From assembly GCA_022819745.1 (NCBI GenBank), contig JAJEGS010000039.1, positions 186,001-250,000 of the forward strand: a DNA stretch of 64,000 bases. The letters are read 5' to 3'. How positions within the stretch are numbered: the first letter of the stretch is position 1; each line of letters starts with the position of its first letter. The notes below the pieces were generated by a model. The model did not search any database and was not told the DNA's origin. It saw only the letters and a list, made by a program, of their open reading frames with translations. Shown piece after piece: positions 52,103 to 61,467 of this stretch. A program made the translations under genes and the position numbers. The stretch is from Candidatus Latescibacterota bacterium. Its GTDB lineage: Bacteria > Latescibacterota > UBA2968 > UBA8231.

Positions 52103-53221
52103 TTAAATGGAAATGGTTACTGATAAACTAAATACCCGATCGACGTCCCCGTTCGGTCCGGGAGCGCCAGCCCAGCCGTTGGCCAAGCGATCGTAAGTTA
52201 CGATCAACCCGTCAGCTCCCCAAGGCATCAGCGCAGTGTAAGACGTGCTCATGGCGGGGTCCTCTCCAGCCTGCGCGTTGCAGAAGGCATCTGAAAAACC
52301 CGCATTCGGCTCGACCAGTCGGTTGTGATGTACTCCCAGATTTACCCGCTCCCATTCTTCGCCCTGTCCATCGGCGCAAAGCCAGAGGAACAGACCCGGG
52401 CGGCCACCAGTCAGCACTATCGCGCCGTTGCCCAACCGAGCGAGCCTTGGTTGCACCGAAGCCATCCCTTCCATGCGCACCGACGGCGACCACGTCCGGC
52501 CTTCATCCGCGCTGATGCTCTTGTGGAAGTCCCACCTACCACCGACGCGATAGACGCACAGCAAGTCGCCATTGTCCAACCGCAGGGTATTCGATTCGTT
52601 GGGGCCTTCGGGCGCGCCGGGTGCAGCATCCGGGCCGGCGACAGTACTGCAGTACGTCCACGCAAAGCCACCGTCGTCGCTGACTACGGCGAACGTGTTA
52701 TAGCCTTCTTCCCCGTCGAACTTTCCGTACATCGTCGTCAACAGGCTCCCATCCTCAAGGCGCAGGATGTTGCCGTTGTGTTGGAGCCGCAATTCGTCCT
52801 CGTGGTAATCGGCGAGCGGGCGCGGAAAACCGCAGACTCGCACGTCCCGAGGTTCGACCGCGAGCGCACCATCAACCATTGTCAGGACGTTGCCCGGAGC
52901 AACGCAGTTTTGCCGGTCTCCCGGCGCTTGCGGCCATTGCTCGTACGGCATCATCAATGTGCTCGACGCATCGCGGACGGAGGTATGGCCATACGAGTCG
53001 ATGCGCTGATCCGGGTGCCAGCTACCACCGACGTCATGGCTCACGAAAAGATCGGCTGGCCATTTCCCCTGCGCGACATCGGCGGAGCGGATGCAGGCAC
53101 AAACCAGCGCGTCGCCGCCGACTCGGTGTAGAGACGGAAACCAGAAATGGCCGGTGTCCTGGCCCACTTCGACCGGAACACCTGCCTGGACGAGACCGTT
53201 CTGAAGCGGATAATCGATCAT
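52103..53221 (-). CDS. Sialidase-like (BNR/Asp-box) protein
   Basis: A 372-residue six-blade propeller with Asp-box repeats: FVSHDVGGSWHP, VVSDDGGFAWTY, SISADEGRTWSP. No clear signal peptide. The RIP motif near the N-terminus of true sialidases is not obvious, so hydrolysis of sialic acid is not proven; members with this fold act on other sugars as well. It sits between the thioredoxin-fold gene and the sulfatase, both on the minus strand. Confidence 0.75.
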   Translation of the reverse strand: MIDYPLQNGLVQAGVPVEVGQDTGHFWFPSLHRVGGDALVCACIRSADVAQGKWPADLFVSHDVGGSWHPDQRIDSYGHTSVRDASSTLMMPYEQWPQAPGDRQNCVAPGNVLTMVDGALAVEPRDVRVCGFPRPLADYHEDELRLQHNGNILRLEDGSLLTTMYGKFDGEEGYNTFAVVSDDGGFAWTYCSTVAGPDAAPGAPEGPNESNTLRLDNGDLLCVYRVGGRWDFHKSISADEGRTWSPSVRMEGMASVQPRLARLGNGAIVLTGGRPGLFLWLCADGQGEEWERVNLGVHHNRLVEPNAGFSDAFCNAQAGEDPAMSTSYTALMPWGADGLIVTYDRLANGWAGAPGPNGDVDRVFSLSVTISI

Positions 53222-53302
53222 ATTAGCTCACAGGGAAACCGCCCGCGCGGGGCCGCCAACAACAGATTGCCAAGAGAATGTCGCGCATCTCACTACGGCT
53301 TT

Positions 53303-55438
53303 TCACAAGCTCTCCTCGATCGCCGCTACCGTCGCGTCTGTATTCCCTCTTAAACCAGGATCCTCTACAATCAGCCCTTGCGAGTCCACCAAGTAATACG
53401 AAGGTATGCCCATCACTTGGTAGGTTTTGGCTACCTCCGCGCCCCAGCCATCCGCCCGCACGTGGACGCCTTTGATCTCGTGCTCGTCAATCGCCTCTCG
53501 CCAAGCAGCCTCATCCGCGTCCAGCGATATGTTGAGGAAGACGACCGGCCAGTCCGCCGTCTTTTTCTTGACTTGTCGGAGATAGGGTAGGTCGTCGATA
53601 CATGGCCCGCACCAACTCGCCCAGAAGTCGAGCAGAACCACCTGCCCCTTGAACTGGCTCAGCGACACGGGCTGACCGTCGAGGTCGTCGAGGGTGAAGT
53701 CGGGTGCGGGTTGTCCGGGTTGTAGCTTCAGGGCGGCAGCCAGAGCCACTAGCACGGCCTCATTGTATTCCGGGTGCGGGTTGATCTGTTGGAACTCTTC
53801 CCACTTGCGCTGGGCCCACGCAAAAGCTTCACTGCCACCGCGCTTGAGCGTATTGATCAGCTCTCCGGCTAAAAACCAGTAGAGCACTCTCCCTTCGAGT
53901 TTTTCTTTGGCCAGGTTGTATCTAGACCCAAACCAATGTCCTTTTCCGGCATAGATCGAGTCGAGTTGAGCCAGGGCGGCCTCCGACAACCCCAAGCCCG
54001 ATAGATCCATCTTCGCCGACAGCTTGGGCGGTTGACGATGTTCGTACATCGAGTCGAGTTGAGCCAAGGCGGCCTCCGACAGCTTCAAGCTCGATAGATC
54101 CATCCTCGCCGACAGCTTGGGTGGCTCTTTGGCTAGGGAATCCAACCGTACTCCAGAAGGTATGTGGAGCACCAACTCCCCGCCCGTCGTATCCGCCTTA
54201 GGCTTCTCTTCCTCACTGAACCAGTAGAAGTTGAGGGACCTATCGGACTTTTCGTACAGGGAGTCGAGTTGCGCGTGGGCACTTTCCGCAACGCCAAATG
54301 CCGACAAATCGTACCGTTCGGACAGCTTGAGCCATCGGCCCTCCTTTTCGTACAGAGAGTCGAGTTGCGCGTGGGCACTCGCCGAAACACCAACCGCCGA
54401 CAAATCGACCATTTTCGACAGCACGGGCTGTCGGCCCTCCTTTTCGTACAGGGAGTCGAGGTGCGCTTGAGTCTCCTCCGACAACTCCAAACCGGATAGA
54501 TCATACATCTTAGACAGCTTGGGGTTATGGTCATGGTCATGGTCACGGTCCAAGGTGCGTTCCAGAAACCAGCGATAATGGGCTATGCCTATGGCCTTTT
54601 CGTCCACTAGGGGAAATTCCTGCAGGAAGTCGTAGTACTCCGGGGTGATGTCTCTGTTCTCGCGTCCGTTGGCAAACTGGTAACGCGACGGGTAATCAAC
54701 CATCCTAATGGCCCACTCGTAGTTGACGTAGTCCGTCACATAGTCGATGCACCCTGAAGACAGCGCGTATTGCTCGCGCCCTGTGGCCAAGAACTCGAAC
54801 TGATCCCGTCGCCACTGTTCCATTAGGCGCTTGAAATCCTCGACCTCCAAACCCTTGTATGCGTCGCGGTCGAGGCGTAAGGAGTAGAATTGCGGAATCC
54901 ACTCGGAAGTGAAGCGGCTGTTGTCCGCGTTGGAGCCGCTGAACGAATAGGAAGGACCGAAAAAGCCCTCCTCCACGGCCACGTGCAGACTATCGCCGGG
55001 TTCGACAAAGAGGGATAGGGATCTGCGATCGAAAAGGAACGATCCTAACCACTGCACCCATTCCCATCTCGGCTGCCCGCCTTCGAAATACCCACTGACG
55101 GAGGTACCTCGGACGACAGGCAGCTCGAAGGCGAAGCGATCCAAGCTGTCGAGCGCGACGCGCTGCTCGGCGCTTTCCAGCACCGCCGGCGATTCGTATC
55201 TAAATGTGATTTTCCGCGAGCGCGGATTCTGGACTTCGCCAGTGATGATCACTACCGATGGCGGGCTCTGAGTACTGTCTGCGTCCAGACGAGCACTCGA
55301 CGCCACGATTTCGCTGCTCACCATGGCAGTTGTTGCGGAACTCTCCTGTGCAGCCCAGCCCTCGGAAAAATTCCACGTTAAGTCAGAGACTCCGTGTGGA
55401 GCCGCCACCAACAACATTGCAAAGAGAACGCGGCACAT
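53303..55438 (-). CDS. TlpA-type thioredoxin-fold protein with internal repeats
   Basis: A 711-residue secreted protein. The ATG at 55438 has a CTGGAGG ribosome site and a signal peptide (MCRVLFAMLLVAAPHG). The N-terminal 300 residues include a DUF4369-like beta domain, a middle region (about 306-500) holds five copies of a roughly 32-residue repeat with core KLSxxxDLSxxxLSExAxAQLDSLYEK, and the last 150 residues are an AhpC/TlpA-type domain with WCGPC near 607 and a cis-Pro after MGIPSYYL. The redox end would act on periplasmic disulfides. The repeat is unlike known domains by eye. Confidence 0.8.
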   Translation of the reverse strand: MCRVLFAMLLVAAPHGVSDLTWNFSEGWAAQESSATTAMVSSEIVASSARLDADSTQSPPSVVIITGEVQNPRSRKITFRYESPAVLESAEQRVALDSLDRFAFELPVVRGTSVSGYFEGGQPRWEWVQWLGSFLFDRRSLSLFVEPGDSLHVAVEEGFFGPSYSFSGSNADNSRFTSEWIPQFYSLRLDRDAYKGLEVEDFKRLMEQWRRDQFEFLATGREQYALSSGCIDYVTDYVNYEWAIRMVDYPSRYQFANGRENRDITPEYYDFLQEFPLVDEKAIGIAHYRWFLERTLDRDHDHDHNPKLSKMYDLSGLELSEETQAHLDSLYEKEGRQPVLSKMVDLSAVGVSASAHAQLDSLYEKEGRWLKLSERYDLSAFGVAESAHAQLDSLYEKSDRSLNFYWFSEEEKPKADTTGGELVLHIPSGVRLDSLAKEPPKLSARMDLSSLKLSEAALAQLDSMYEHRQPPKLSAKMDLSGLGLSEAALAQLDSIYAGKGHWFGSRYNLAKEKLEGRVLYWFLAGELINTLKRGGSEAFAWAQRKWEEFQQINPHPEYNEAVLVALAAALKLQPGQPAPDFTLDDLDGQPVSLSQFKGQVVLLDFWASWCGPCIDDLPYLRQVKKKTADWPVVFLNISLDADEAAWREAIDEHEIKGVHVRADGWGAEVAKTYQVMGIPSYYLVDSQGLIVEDPGLRGNTDATVAAIEESL
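53937..54522 (-). repeat. Five tandem ~32-residue DLS/AQLDSLYEK repeats
   Basis: Five units encode the pattern LS-(K/R/E)-x-DLS-x-x-x-(L/V)-(S/A)-E-x-A-x-AQLDS-(L/M/I)-Y. Units 1 and 2 are adjacent. Unit 3 is followed by an insertion that includes an LVLHIPSGVRLDSLAKEPPK segment, then units 4 and 5 follow. DNA copies are very similar (GAGTCGAGTTG blocks). Confidence 0.85.
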
Positions 55439-55708
55439 AATGTACCTCCAGAAATTGAAGGAATGACACTTAACGTATGAGACGAATTTTTCTGCGATGC
55501 GCGGCCCCAACCGTTGTGCAAGACTTTCCACGACTTTCCGTGTTGGCCGGCGTGCCTTGGCAAGTCCGCCCTAGTCCGTCGGGCCCGATAAGGCATTGAC
55601 AAGCTTCGGCTGGAAAACATAGGTTGGGACAAAGATAGGCTAGGGCTTAGCCTCCACAAAATATCCCCTTACTCAGCCCACCGAGCGACTGCAATCTAGG
55701 CATCCGGC
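55439..55708. promoter_or_regulatory. Intergenic region between divergent genes
   Basis: These 270 nt hold no recognisable gene. TTGACA at 55596-55601 with a weak downstream -10 about 17 nt later may serve the DUF6785 gene on the + strand. The promoter of the thioredoxin-fold gene must also lie here, but no element stands out. Confidence 0.35.
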
Positions 55709-57703
55709 TTGAAAAGAAAAATCCCCGCCAGTCTGCGGGCCCGTCTCGCCGAACGCGCCACGCCTCGGGCCCGGGAACGCCCCGACGCCCACATCACTTT
55801 CCGCGGCCTATTTCTCGGTGCCCTGCTGTGCATTGCCATCGCCCTCGGCGTACCCCATACCACCATGCTGGTCAAAGGCACGCCCATGGGCTTTTCCTCT
55901 TCGACTCCGGCAGCGTACTGCCTGCTTTTTTTTCTGCTGATCACCGTCCACGTGGCACTGGCCCTGCCCAAGCGGCAATGGGGTCTGCAATGGGGCGAAC
56001 TGGTCACCATCGCCATTATGATGATGGTCGCCGCGGCCATCCCCTCCCGAGGCGTGACCGGCATGCTCCTGCCCATGATCACCGGGACCTACTACTACGC
56101 CTCGGTCGAGAACAAATGGGCCGAAGTCGTCCATCCCCATCTCACCGAATGGATGCTAATGGGCGACCCCGAGGCCGTGCGCGGCTTCTACGAAGGCAGT
56201 ATCGGCGCCACGGTCATCCCCTGGGCTAGCTGGTTGCCCCCCCTCGGCTACTGGCTGCTGTTCTACGCCGCCCTGTACCTCACCCTCATCTCCATTGCCG
56301 TGATCCTGCGCCGCCAGTGGGTCGAACACGAGCGTCTAGCCTATCCCCTAGCCCAAGTGGCCCTAGCCATGATCGAGGACGAGGGCCGGCCCTCCCTATT
56401 TAAGCCCTTTTTTAAAAACAGGCTCATGTGGATTGGCTTTGCCATCCCCTTCCTCGTCGGCAGCCTCAATGCCCTGCACCACTATTTCCCCTCCGTGGCC
56501 CAGATCAATCTGAAGACCAGCGTATCCTTCTTCGGTGCCAATCTGCCGGTCAACCTCAATTTCCTCATGCTGGGCTTCTCCTTCCTCATCAATTCCACCC
56601 TCTCGCTCAGCCTGTGGTTCTTCCTCCTCGTTTACACGCTGCAACAACACGTCCTTGGCCTGTTGGGCATCAATACCCTGCAGGCCACCCTCGGCCCCTG
56701 GAGTACTCCAGTGACCGGCCACCAGATGATGGGTGCTCTAATCGTAATGGTGGGGGCGGGCCTGTGGGTGGGGCGGCACCACCTAGCCGAGGTGTGGCGT
56801 CAAGCCCTGTCCAAGAAAGCCTCAGTTGACGATGCCGATGAGATCATGTCCTACCGCAGCGCCCTGTTGGGGCTTCTCATCGGCACCGCGGGCATGACCC
56901 TCTGGCTGTGGCAAAGCGGCATTCCCGCCTGGATCGCACCGCTGTTCGTCTTTGCGGCCCTCGTCATCTTCATCGGCCTGACGCGCGCCATTGTCGAGGC
57001 TGGCATCCCCACCTTGAGCCCGGCCATGGTGCCCCTCGGTTTTGTGGTTTCTGGGGTGGGCGTCCCGGCCTTGGGGGCTAAGGGCATGGTGGCCTCGGCC
57101 TACTCCCTCATCTGGGTCGGCGAATTGCTGGTCTTTATGATGGCCCCTCTGTCCAATGGCCTGCGCCTGACCAGCGAGACCGCGGGCAACAGACGTCGGC
57201 TCCTGTGGGGCATTGCCGGGGCCATGTTCATCACCTTGGCCGTCTCCATCTACTACACCCTCCACCTCGCCTATGACTACGGTGGGGTCAATCTCCACAA
57301 GCAGTTCTTCGGCCAGGGCTTCCCGAACTATCCCTCCAGATTCGCCCTGCGCAAATTGAACGAGCCGTCCGGCGTCAGCGTCGATGGCTGGCTCTGGACC
57401 TTGAGCGGCGGCCTGGTCATGGCCCTCCTCATGATCGCCCGCCAGCGCCTGATGTGGTGGCCCTTCCACCCGCTGGGCTTTGCCGTCAGCGCCGGGTGGA
57501 CCATGCGCTACATCTGGTTCTCCATCTTCTTGGCCTGGCTGATCAAACTCGTCGTCCTGCGCTACGGCGGCGTCGGTCTATACCACAAAATCCGCCCCTT
57601 TTTTCTCGGCCTGATCGCCGGTCAATTCGCCACCGGAGGTCTGTGGCTGGTCATCGACGCGTTTACCGGCACAGTGGGCAATGTCATCCCGGTGCTGTTC
57701 TGA
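55709..57703 (+). CDS. DUF6785-family multi-pass membrane transporter
   Basis: A 664-residue membrane protein with about 14 predicted helices and the DUF6785/DUF6784 pattern: ITFRGLFLGALLCIAIALGVPH, WGELVTIAIMMMVAAAIPSRGVTGMLLPMITG, RRQWVEHERLAYPLAQVALAMI. It resembles oligopeptide-transporter-type proteins. It starts with TTG at 55709 and no strong ribosome site, so the start is less sure. It lies beside sialidase and dioxygenase genes and is likely the uptake step for an organic solute. Confidence 0.78.
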   Translation: MKRKIPASLRARLAERATPRARERPDAHITFRGLFLGALLCIAIALGVPHTTMLVKGTPMGFSSSTPAAYCLLFFLLITVHVALALPKRQWGLQWGELVTIAIMMMVAAAIPSRGVTGMLLPMITGTYYYASVENKWAEVVHPHLTEWMLMGDPEAVRGFYEGSIGATVIPWASWLPPLGYWLLFYAALYLTLISIAVILRRQWVEHERLAYPLAQVALAMIEDEGRPSLFKPFFKNRLMWIGFAIPFLVGSLNALHHYFPSVAQINLKTSVSFFGANLPVNLNFLMLGFSFLINSTLSLSLWFFLLVYTLQQHVLGLLGINTLQATLGPWSTPVTGHQMMGALIVMVGAGLWVGRHHLAEVWRQALSKKASVDDADEIMSYRSALLGLLIGTAGMTLWLWQSGIPAWIAPLFVFAALVIFIGLTRAIVEAGIPTLSPAMVPLGFVVSGVGVPALGAKGMVASAYSLIWVGELLVFMMAPLSNGLRLTSETAGNRRRLLWGIAGAMFITLAVSIYYTLHLAYDYGGVNLHKQFFGQGFPNYPSRFALRKLNEPSGVSVDGWLWTLSGGLVMALLMIARQRLMWWPFHPLGFAVSAGWTMRYIWFSIFLAWLIKLVVLRYGGVGLYHKIRPFFLGLIAGQFATGGLWLVIDAFTGTVGNVIPVLF

Positions 57704-58715
57704 CTTCCGCCCCACCCTCAATCCACGTCGTCTCAAAGCACGCCAAGCGCAAACAGCCGTAGTGTTCGGCCTCGTATAGACACAAAACCTGTCCGTCGGG
57801 AGCCACGGCCAAATCGGAGTACGCCGCCGCTCCCGGCTCAAGCACCCGCGCTGTGGGCCAACTGTGACCTTGGTCTTCGCTCAGCCGCAAGGTCAACTCG
57901 GCGCGCTCGTCGGGCTTGCTAGGATGCGCCATGAGAATGCGCCCGTCATCGACGCGCACAATGCTGCCCTGGCAAGAAGGTTCGGGCAGGTCCGGCTCGT
58001 AGGCGACCGCAGACCAAGTTGCGCCGCCATCGGTGCTGCGCGACCAGCCTCGGCAGCGGCGTTCATTGCGACTGCGCAGCGTCATGTACAGAGAGCCATC
58101 GGCCATTTCCACGGCCTCGCATTCGTCCGAAGCGTCGTGAGTCAATTTGTCTCCCGTCTGCCAAATGTGGCCGCCGTCGTCGCTGTAAAAAGCAATGGAA
58201 GACTGCACTTGGCCCCAAGTGGGCAGCGGCTGACGCCAAGTAGCCGGGCCGGGACTTTCATCGACCCAAGAGGGCACGAGCAAGCGACCGCTTTGCAGTT
58301 GAATGCCGTGGCCAGGTCCCGTGCCGAGATAGGTCCACGAAGAAGCCTTCACCTGGGCGGTAATCTCCACGGGATCGGTCCAAGTCCGCCCGCTGTCCGT
58401 GCTGCGGCTGACAAAGACCTCCTGGTTGTCCTTGCAAAAGGGCAGCAACACGGTGCTGCGGTCGTGGTCAACTACGGGACAGGGATTGCCGCAGGTGCGC
58501 TCGCCATCGGCGACGATCCGCTGGCGCGGTGCCCAAGTGCGACCGCCATCCGTGCTGCGGCGCAGGAGAATGTCGATTTGATCGTCGTCGCGGCCAGTGT
58601 GGCGGCGCGCTTCGCAAAACGCCAGCACTGCACCGTCTAGCGCTACGGCCAAGGCAGGGATGCGATAGGTGTGATAGCCTTCTTGGCCGGAGACGAAAAG
58701 GTCTTGTATTTGCAC
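57684..58715 (-). CDS. Exo-alpha-sialidase family protein (GH33-like)
   Basis: A 343-residue six-blade beta-propeller of the neuraminidase type. It has the YRIPAL (RIP) motif near residue 17, which holds the arginine of the sialidase Arg triad, and four Asp boxes (STDGGRTW, STDSGRTW, SDDGGHIW, STDGGATW). The FCEARRHTGRDDDQIDILLRRS segment is also family-typical. No signal peptide, so probably cytoplasmic. It converges on the DUF6785 gene with a 20-nt overlap and lies at the end of a four-gene minus-strand set. Confidence 0.88.
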   Translation of the reverse strand: MQIQDLFVSGQEGYHTYRIPALAVALDGAVLAFCEARRHTGRDDDQIDILLRRSTDGGRTWAPRQRIVADGERTCGNPCPVVDHDRSTVLLPFCKDNQEVFVSRSTDSGRTWTDPVEITAQVKASSWTYLGTGPGHGIQLQSGRLLVPSWVDESPGPATWRQPLPTWGQVQSSIAFYSDDGGHIWQTGDKLTHDASDECEAVEMADGSLYMTLRSRNERRCRGWSRSTDGGATWSAVAYEPDLPEPSCQGSIVRVDDGRILMAHPSKPDERAELTLRLSEDQGHSWPTARVLEPGAAAYSDLAVAPDGQVLCLYEAEHYGCLRLACFETTWIEGGAEVRTAPG

Positions 58716-58764
58716 GATTCGCTCCTGTGAGAAAGGGCTTCAGCTACTGTCGTCAACCAGGTAG

Positions 58765-59595
58765 CTAGGTGAGTTTCTCCAGCACGTGTTCCTCGTAGTA
58801 CTCCGCAGAAAAACCAGCCTCGGCGTAGGCTTGGGTCGCCGCGGACCACTGGCTGTAAAAGGTGCGTTGCTCGGAGTCGGGATGTTCGGCCAAGCGCTTA
58901 GGTAAGAGCACCCAATTGGTCAACGGCTGGCTGGCGGCGCGGCTGTAGTAGTGGTGCAAGGTGCGTCGGGCGCGGGCGCGTTGTCCGGGCAGGCGGGTGT
59001 GAAAAATGGCGATGTCGTACAAAACCAAAGTGCCGGCCGGACCGCGGACGGGCACTTCCGCATAGGCATCGCCTAGCTGGACGCGGGCCTCGTCCACCGT
59101 CTCGTAAGGACCGCTGTTGGGCACGACGCAAAAGCAGGGATCGCCGGCCCCCACGTCGCTCAAGTAGTGGATGGCGCAGACATAGGTGCATTCATAGGGA
59201 CGCTCAGGCTCGGTCTCGGTGGTGGGTTGGTAGGGCCGGTCGCGATGGAAGCGCATCTCGCCGTCGCCTTTGCCAGCGGGCACATCGCGGAAATCGAATT
59301 GGGCAAAGCGAGGTTGGGGTGCCATAATAGTCTGCACTATATCATAGGAGATCGCCGGTTGAATAAAGCGATCTAACTCGGGGTGGTGAACCAAAATTTG
59401 CCCGTGCGAAAAGACGCCCAAGCGGTCGGGACCCCATTCGCGAGGGATTTCCCCCTTGGAGCGATCGACAAAGGCGTTGAGAGTGCGGATGTCGTCGGAC
59501 GGTAGGGCGTCGGCGACTACGACGTACTTATACTGCTGGAAAAAAGCGAGTATGTCTTCCTTGTTGTCGGGGGCGAAAATGGGAGGCTGCGCCAT
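58765..59595 (-). CDS. Phytanoyl-CoA dioxygenase family protein
   Basis: A 276-residue PhyH-family oxygenase. The HxD is in RFHRDRPYQP, with the distal His in FHTRLPGQRARARRTLHHYYSR, whose Arg cluster should bind 2-oxoglutarate. DVGAGDPCFCVVPNSG replaces the usual PGSH loop. It lies 3 nt after the mannonate dehydratase gene and 49 nt before the sialidase gene, so it is likely part of that catabolic set. Confidence 0.83.
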   Translation of the reverse strand: MAQPPIFAPDNKEDILAFFQQYKYVVVADALPSDDIRTLNAFVDRSKGEIPREWGPDRLGVFSHGQILVHHPELDRFIQPAISYDIVQTIMAPQPRFAQFDFRDVPAGKGDGEMRFHRDRPYQPTTETEPERPYECTYVCAIHYLSDVGAGDPCFCVVPNSGPYETVDEARVQLGDAYAEVPVRGPAGTLVLYDIAIFHTRLPGQRARARRTLHHYYSRAASQPLTNWVLLPKRLAEHPDSEQRTFYSQWSAATQAYAEAGFSAEYYEEHVLEKLT

Positions 59596-59598
59596 GCC

Positions 59599-60582
59599 TT
59601 AGAACTCCTCCACCGCCTGCAAGGCCGCGTGGATATAGCCAAAGGTATAGGCAAAGCCGACTTTGCCCGGCTCGGGGCCGCTGATCCCAGGAACGTGGTC
59701 CGGCATGATCATGTACTCGTAGCCGACCTCCTTGTACACCTTCAGCGCCCGAATCATGTTGATATCTCCCTCGTCGGGAAAAACCTCGACGAAGTTCCCC
59801 AAACCCCCTTTGATATTGCGGAAGTGGACGTTGAAAATTTTCTTGCGCTCGCCGAAGTAGCGAATGACAGCAAAAATTTCCTCCGCCGGATTGACCAGCG
59901 CCTCGGACATGCAGCCCTGGCAGAAATTCAAGCCATTGTACGGACTGTCGTAGAGCGCGATGAGCTTTTTGAAACCCTCGACCATCCCCAGCGGGCGCGC
60001 CACGCCCCGATACGTATTGCCCACGCCAATGCCCGGGTCGGACGGGTGGCAGGCCATCTGGACTTTGTATTCTTCGGCCACGGGTATGATCTCCTGCAGC
60101 CAGTGGTCAATGCGCTCCCACATCTCGTCTTCATCGGCCGGCCCGTCTTCAAACTCGCCCAGCGACTGGTCCAATTTGTCCAGTTCAAAAGTCGATACGA
60201 CAGCTCCCCCGCGCCCCGTCTTCGAGGGCGTCCGCAGGTGGCCCAAGATGGTGATATTGTAGTTGAGGCCGCGGATACCAGCCTCGCCCGCCATCCGCAC
60301 CGTCTCTTTCATCCAGTCGAGCTGGCGGTCGCGCTCGTCGCTTGGTTTGAGAAAGATCGCCCCAGCCTCGTTTTGGTAGGCGCTGCGCGAGCCCAAGGGG
60401 ATGTGGATCATCTCCATGCTGATGCCGTGTTTGGCCCACCGCTCCTTCATCTGCAGCAGCATGTCCGTGCTCCACTCCCGCCACGGCGCGGCAGGAGTCT
60501 GATCGACGTTTTTGATGCCGAGTTGCGACAAGACCTTCATTTCTTCGTCGGTCTGTTCCCCGAATTGCGATCCAATGTACAT
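59599..60582 (-). CDS. Mannonate dehydratase-like protein (UxuA family)
   Basis: A 327-residue TIM-barrel enzyme. The NVHFRNIKGG segment, the FPDEGDINMIRAL motif, and YMIMPDHVPGI are the hallmarks of D-mannonate dehydratase, which converts D-mannonate to 2-keto-3-deoxygluconate in glucuronate breakdown. GISMEMIHIP near residue 55 and MACHPSDPGIGVG mid-chain also match. It is somewhat shorter than UxuA of E. coli (394 residues), as in other short forms. The product would suit the HpcH/HpaI-type aldolase encoded just upstream. Confidence 0.85.
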   Translation of the reverse strand: MYIGSQFGEQTDEEMKVLSQLGIKNVDQTPAAPWREWSTDMLLQMKERWAKHGISMEMIHIPLGSRSAYQNEAGAIFLKPSDERDRQLDWMKETVRMAGEAGIRGLNYNITILGHLRTPSKTGRGGAVVSTFELDKLDQSLGEFEDGPADEDEMWERIDHWLQEIIPVAEEYKVQMACHPSDPGIGVGNTYRGVARPLGMVEGFKKLIALYDSPYNGLNFCQGCMSEALVNPAEEIFAVIRYFGERKKIFNVHFRNIKGGLGNFVEVFPDEGDINMIRALKVYKEVGYEYMIMPDHVPGISGPEPGKVGFAYTFGYIHAALQAVEEF

Positions 60583-60642
60583 AACGTATCCTCCGAAAGG
60601 TCGGTTTAGTAATGAACGATTAACATACGGCTACGGCCAAAG

Positions 60643-61380
60643 TTAGCTCGGCGCATCCCCCTGAAAAAGCGTAAACCCCATCTCCAGGTACTTGTCGCGT
60701 TCTTCGGGAGTAGTACCCGTTCCCATAGCCAGACTGATGCCAGTTCCAGCCAATTGCGCGGCGACATTGCGCATGCAGTCATCGACCGTGCGTAGCGGAT
60801 AGTCCGGGTGGTCCTCCAAGCTGAAGGAAAGGTCGTTGGGACCAAACGTGACCACGCTCACGCCCGGCTTGGCCAATTTGCGGATATTGGTCACCGCTTC
60901 AACGGATTCTACTTGGATCGCCAAAATTGCGTAGTCATTCCACCACGCCGCATAGGCGCGCCGGTCCACCCCTTGGGTCGAGCCGCGCAGGCCGCGGCGA
61001 TGCGCACCGCCCCAACTGCGCCGTCCAATGGGGCCGTAATAGGCATAGGCAATGGCGTCGTCCACGGTATCCGGCTCCATGACCTCGGGGATCAAGACCG
61101 CGCTGGGACCCAAGTCGAAATAGCGCCCGACCATATAGGCTTGCCGAGTGTGCGGGATGCGCAATTGCACGTCGATGTCCAACTCTTCGGCCGCCCGGCA
61201 GTAGGCGACCAATTGCTCTTCGCTAAAGGGAGTGTGCTGGCTGTCGATCCAGATGTAGTCGAACTCGCCGGTTGACCATATATCGGCCAACTCCTCCTTG
61301 GTCGTGGTCAGCGAGCCGCGCAGGGCGGTTAACACTTCGCCGTCTCGCATCCGTTGTCTGAGCGTCTTCTTTTGCGCCAT
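60643..61380 (-). CDS. HpcH/HpaI aldolase-family protein
   Basis: A 245-residue TIM-barrel class II aldolase-like protein. DYIWIDSQHTPFSEEQLVAYCRAAE, VLIPEVMEPDTVDDAIAYAYYGPIGRRSWGG and ILAIQVESVEAVTNI cover the metal-binding Glu and Asp and the catalytic His typical of HpcH/HpaI and 2-keto-3-deoxy-L-rhamnonate aldolases. A role in splitting a 2-keto-3-deoxy sugar acid fits the mannonate dehydratase 60 nt downstream. It begins the four-gene minus-strand set. Confidence 0.88.
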   Translation of the reverse strand: MAQKKTLRQRMRDGEVLTALRGSLTTTKEELADIWSTGEFDYIWIDSQHTPFSEEQLVAYCRAAEELDIDVQLRIPHTRQAYMVGRYFDLGPSAVLIPEVMEPDTVDDAIAYAYYGPIGRRSWGGAHRRGLRGSTQGVDRRAYAAWWNDYAILAIQVESVEAVTNIRKLAKPGVSVVTFGPNDLSFSLEDHPDYPLRTVDDCMRNVAAQLAGTGISLAMGTGTTPEERDKYLEMGFTLFQGDAPS

Positions 61381-61467
61381 AATGACTCCTGTGTTGGTAG
61401 TCTAATTGAATGGGAAGAAACCCGTGGTTAGATTGGATAAAACTAACAGGAAGGTGAGTAAATTGAC

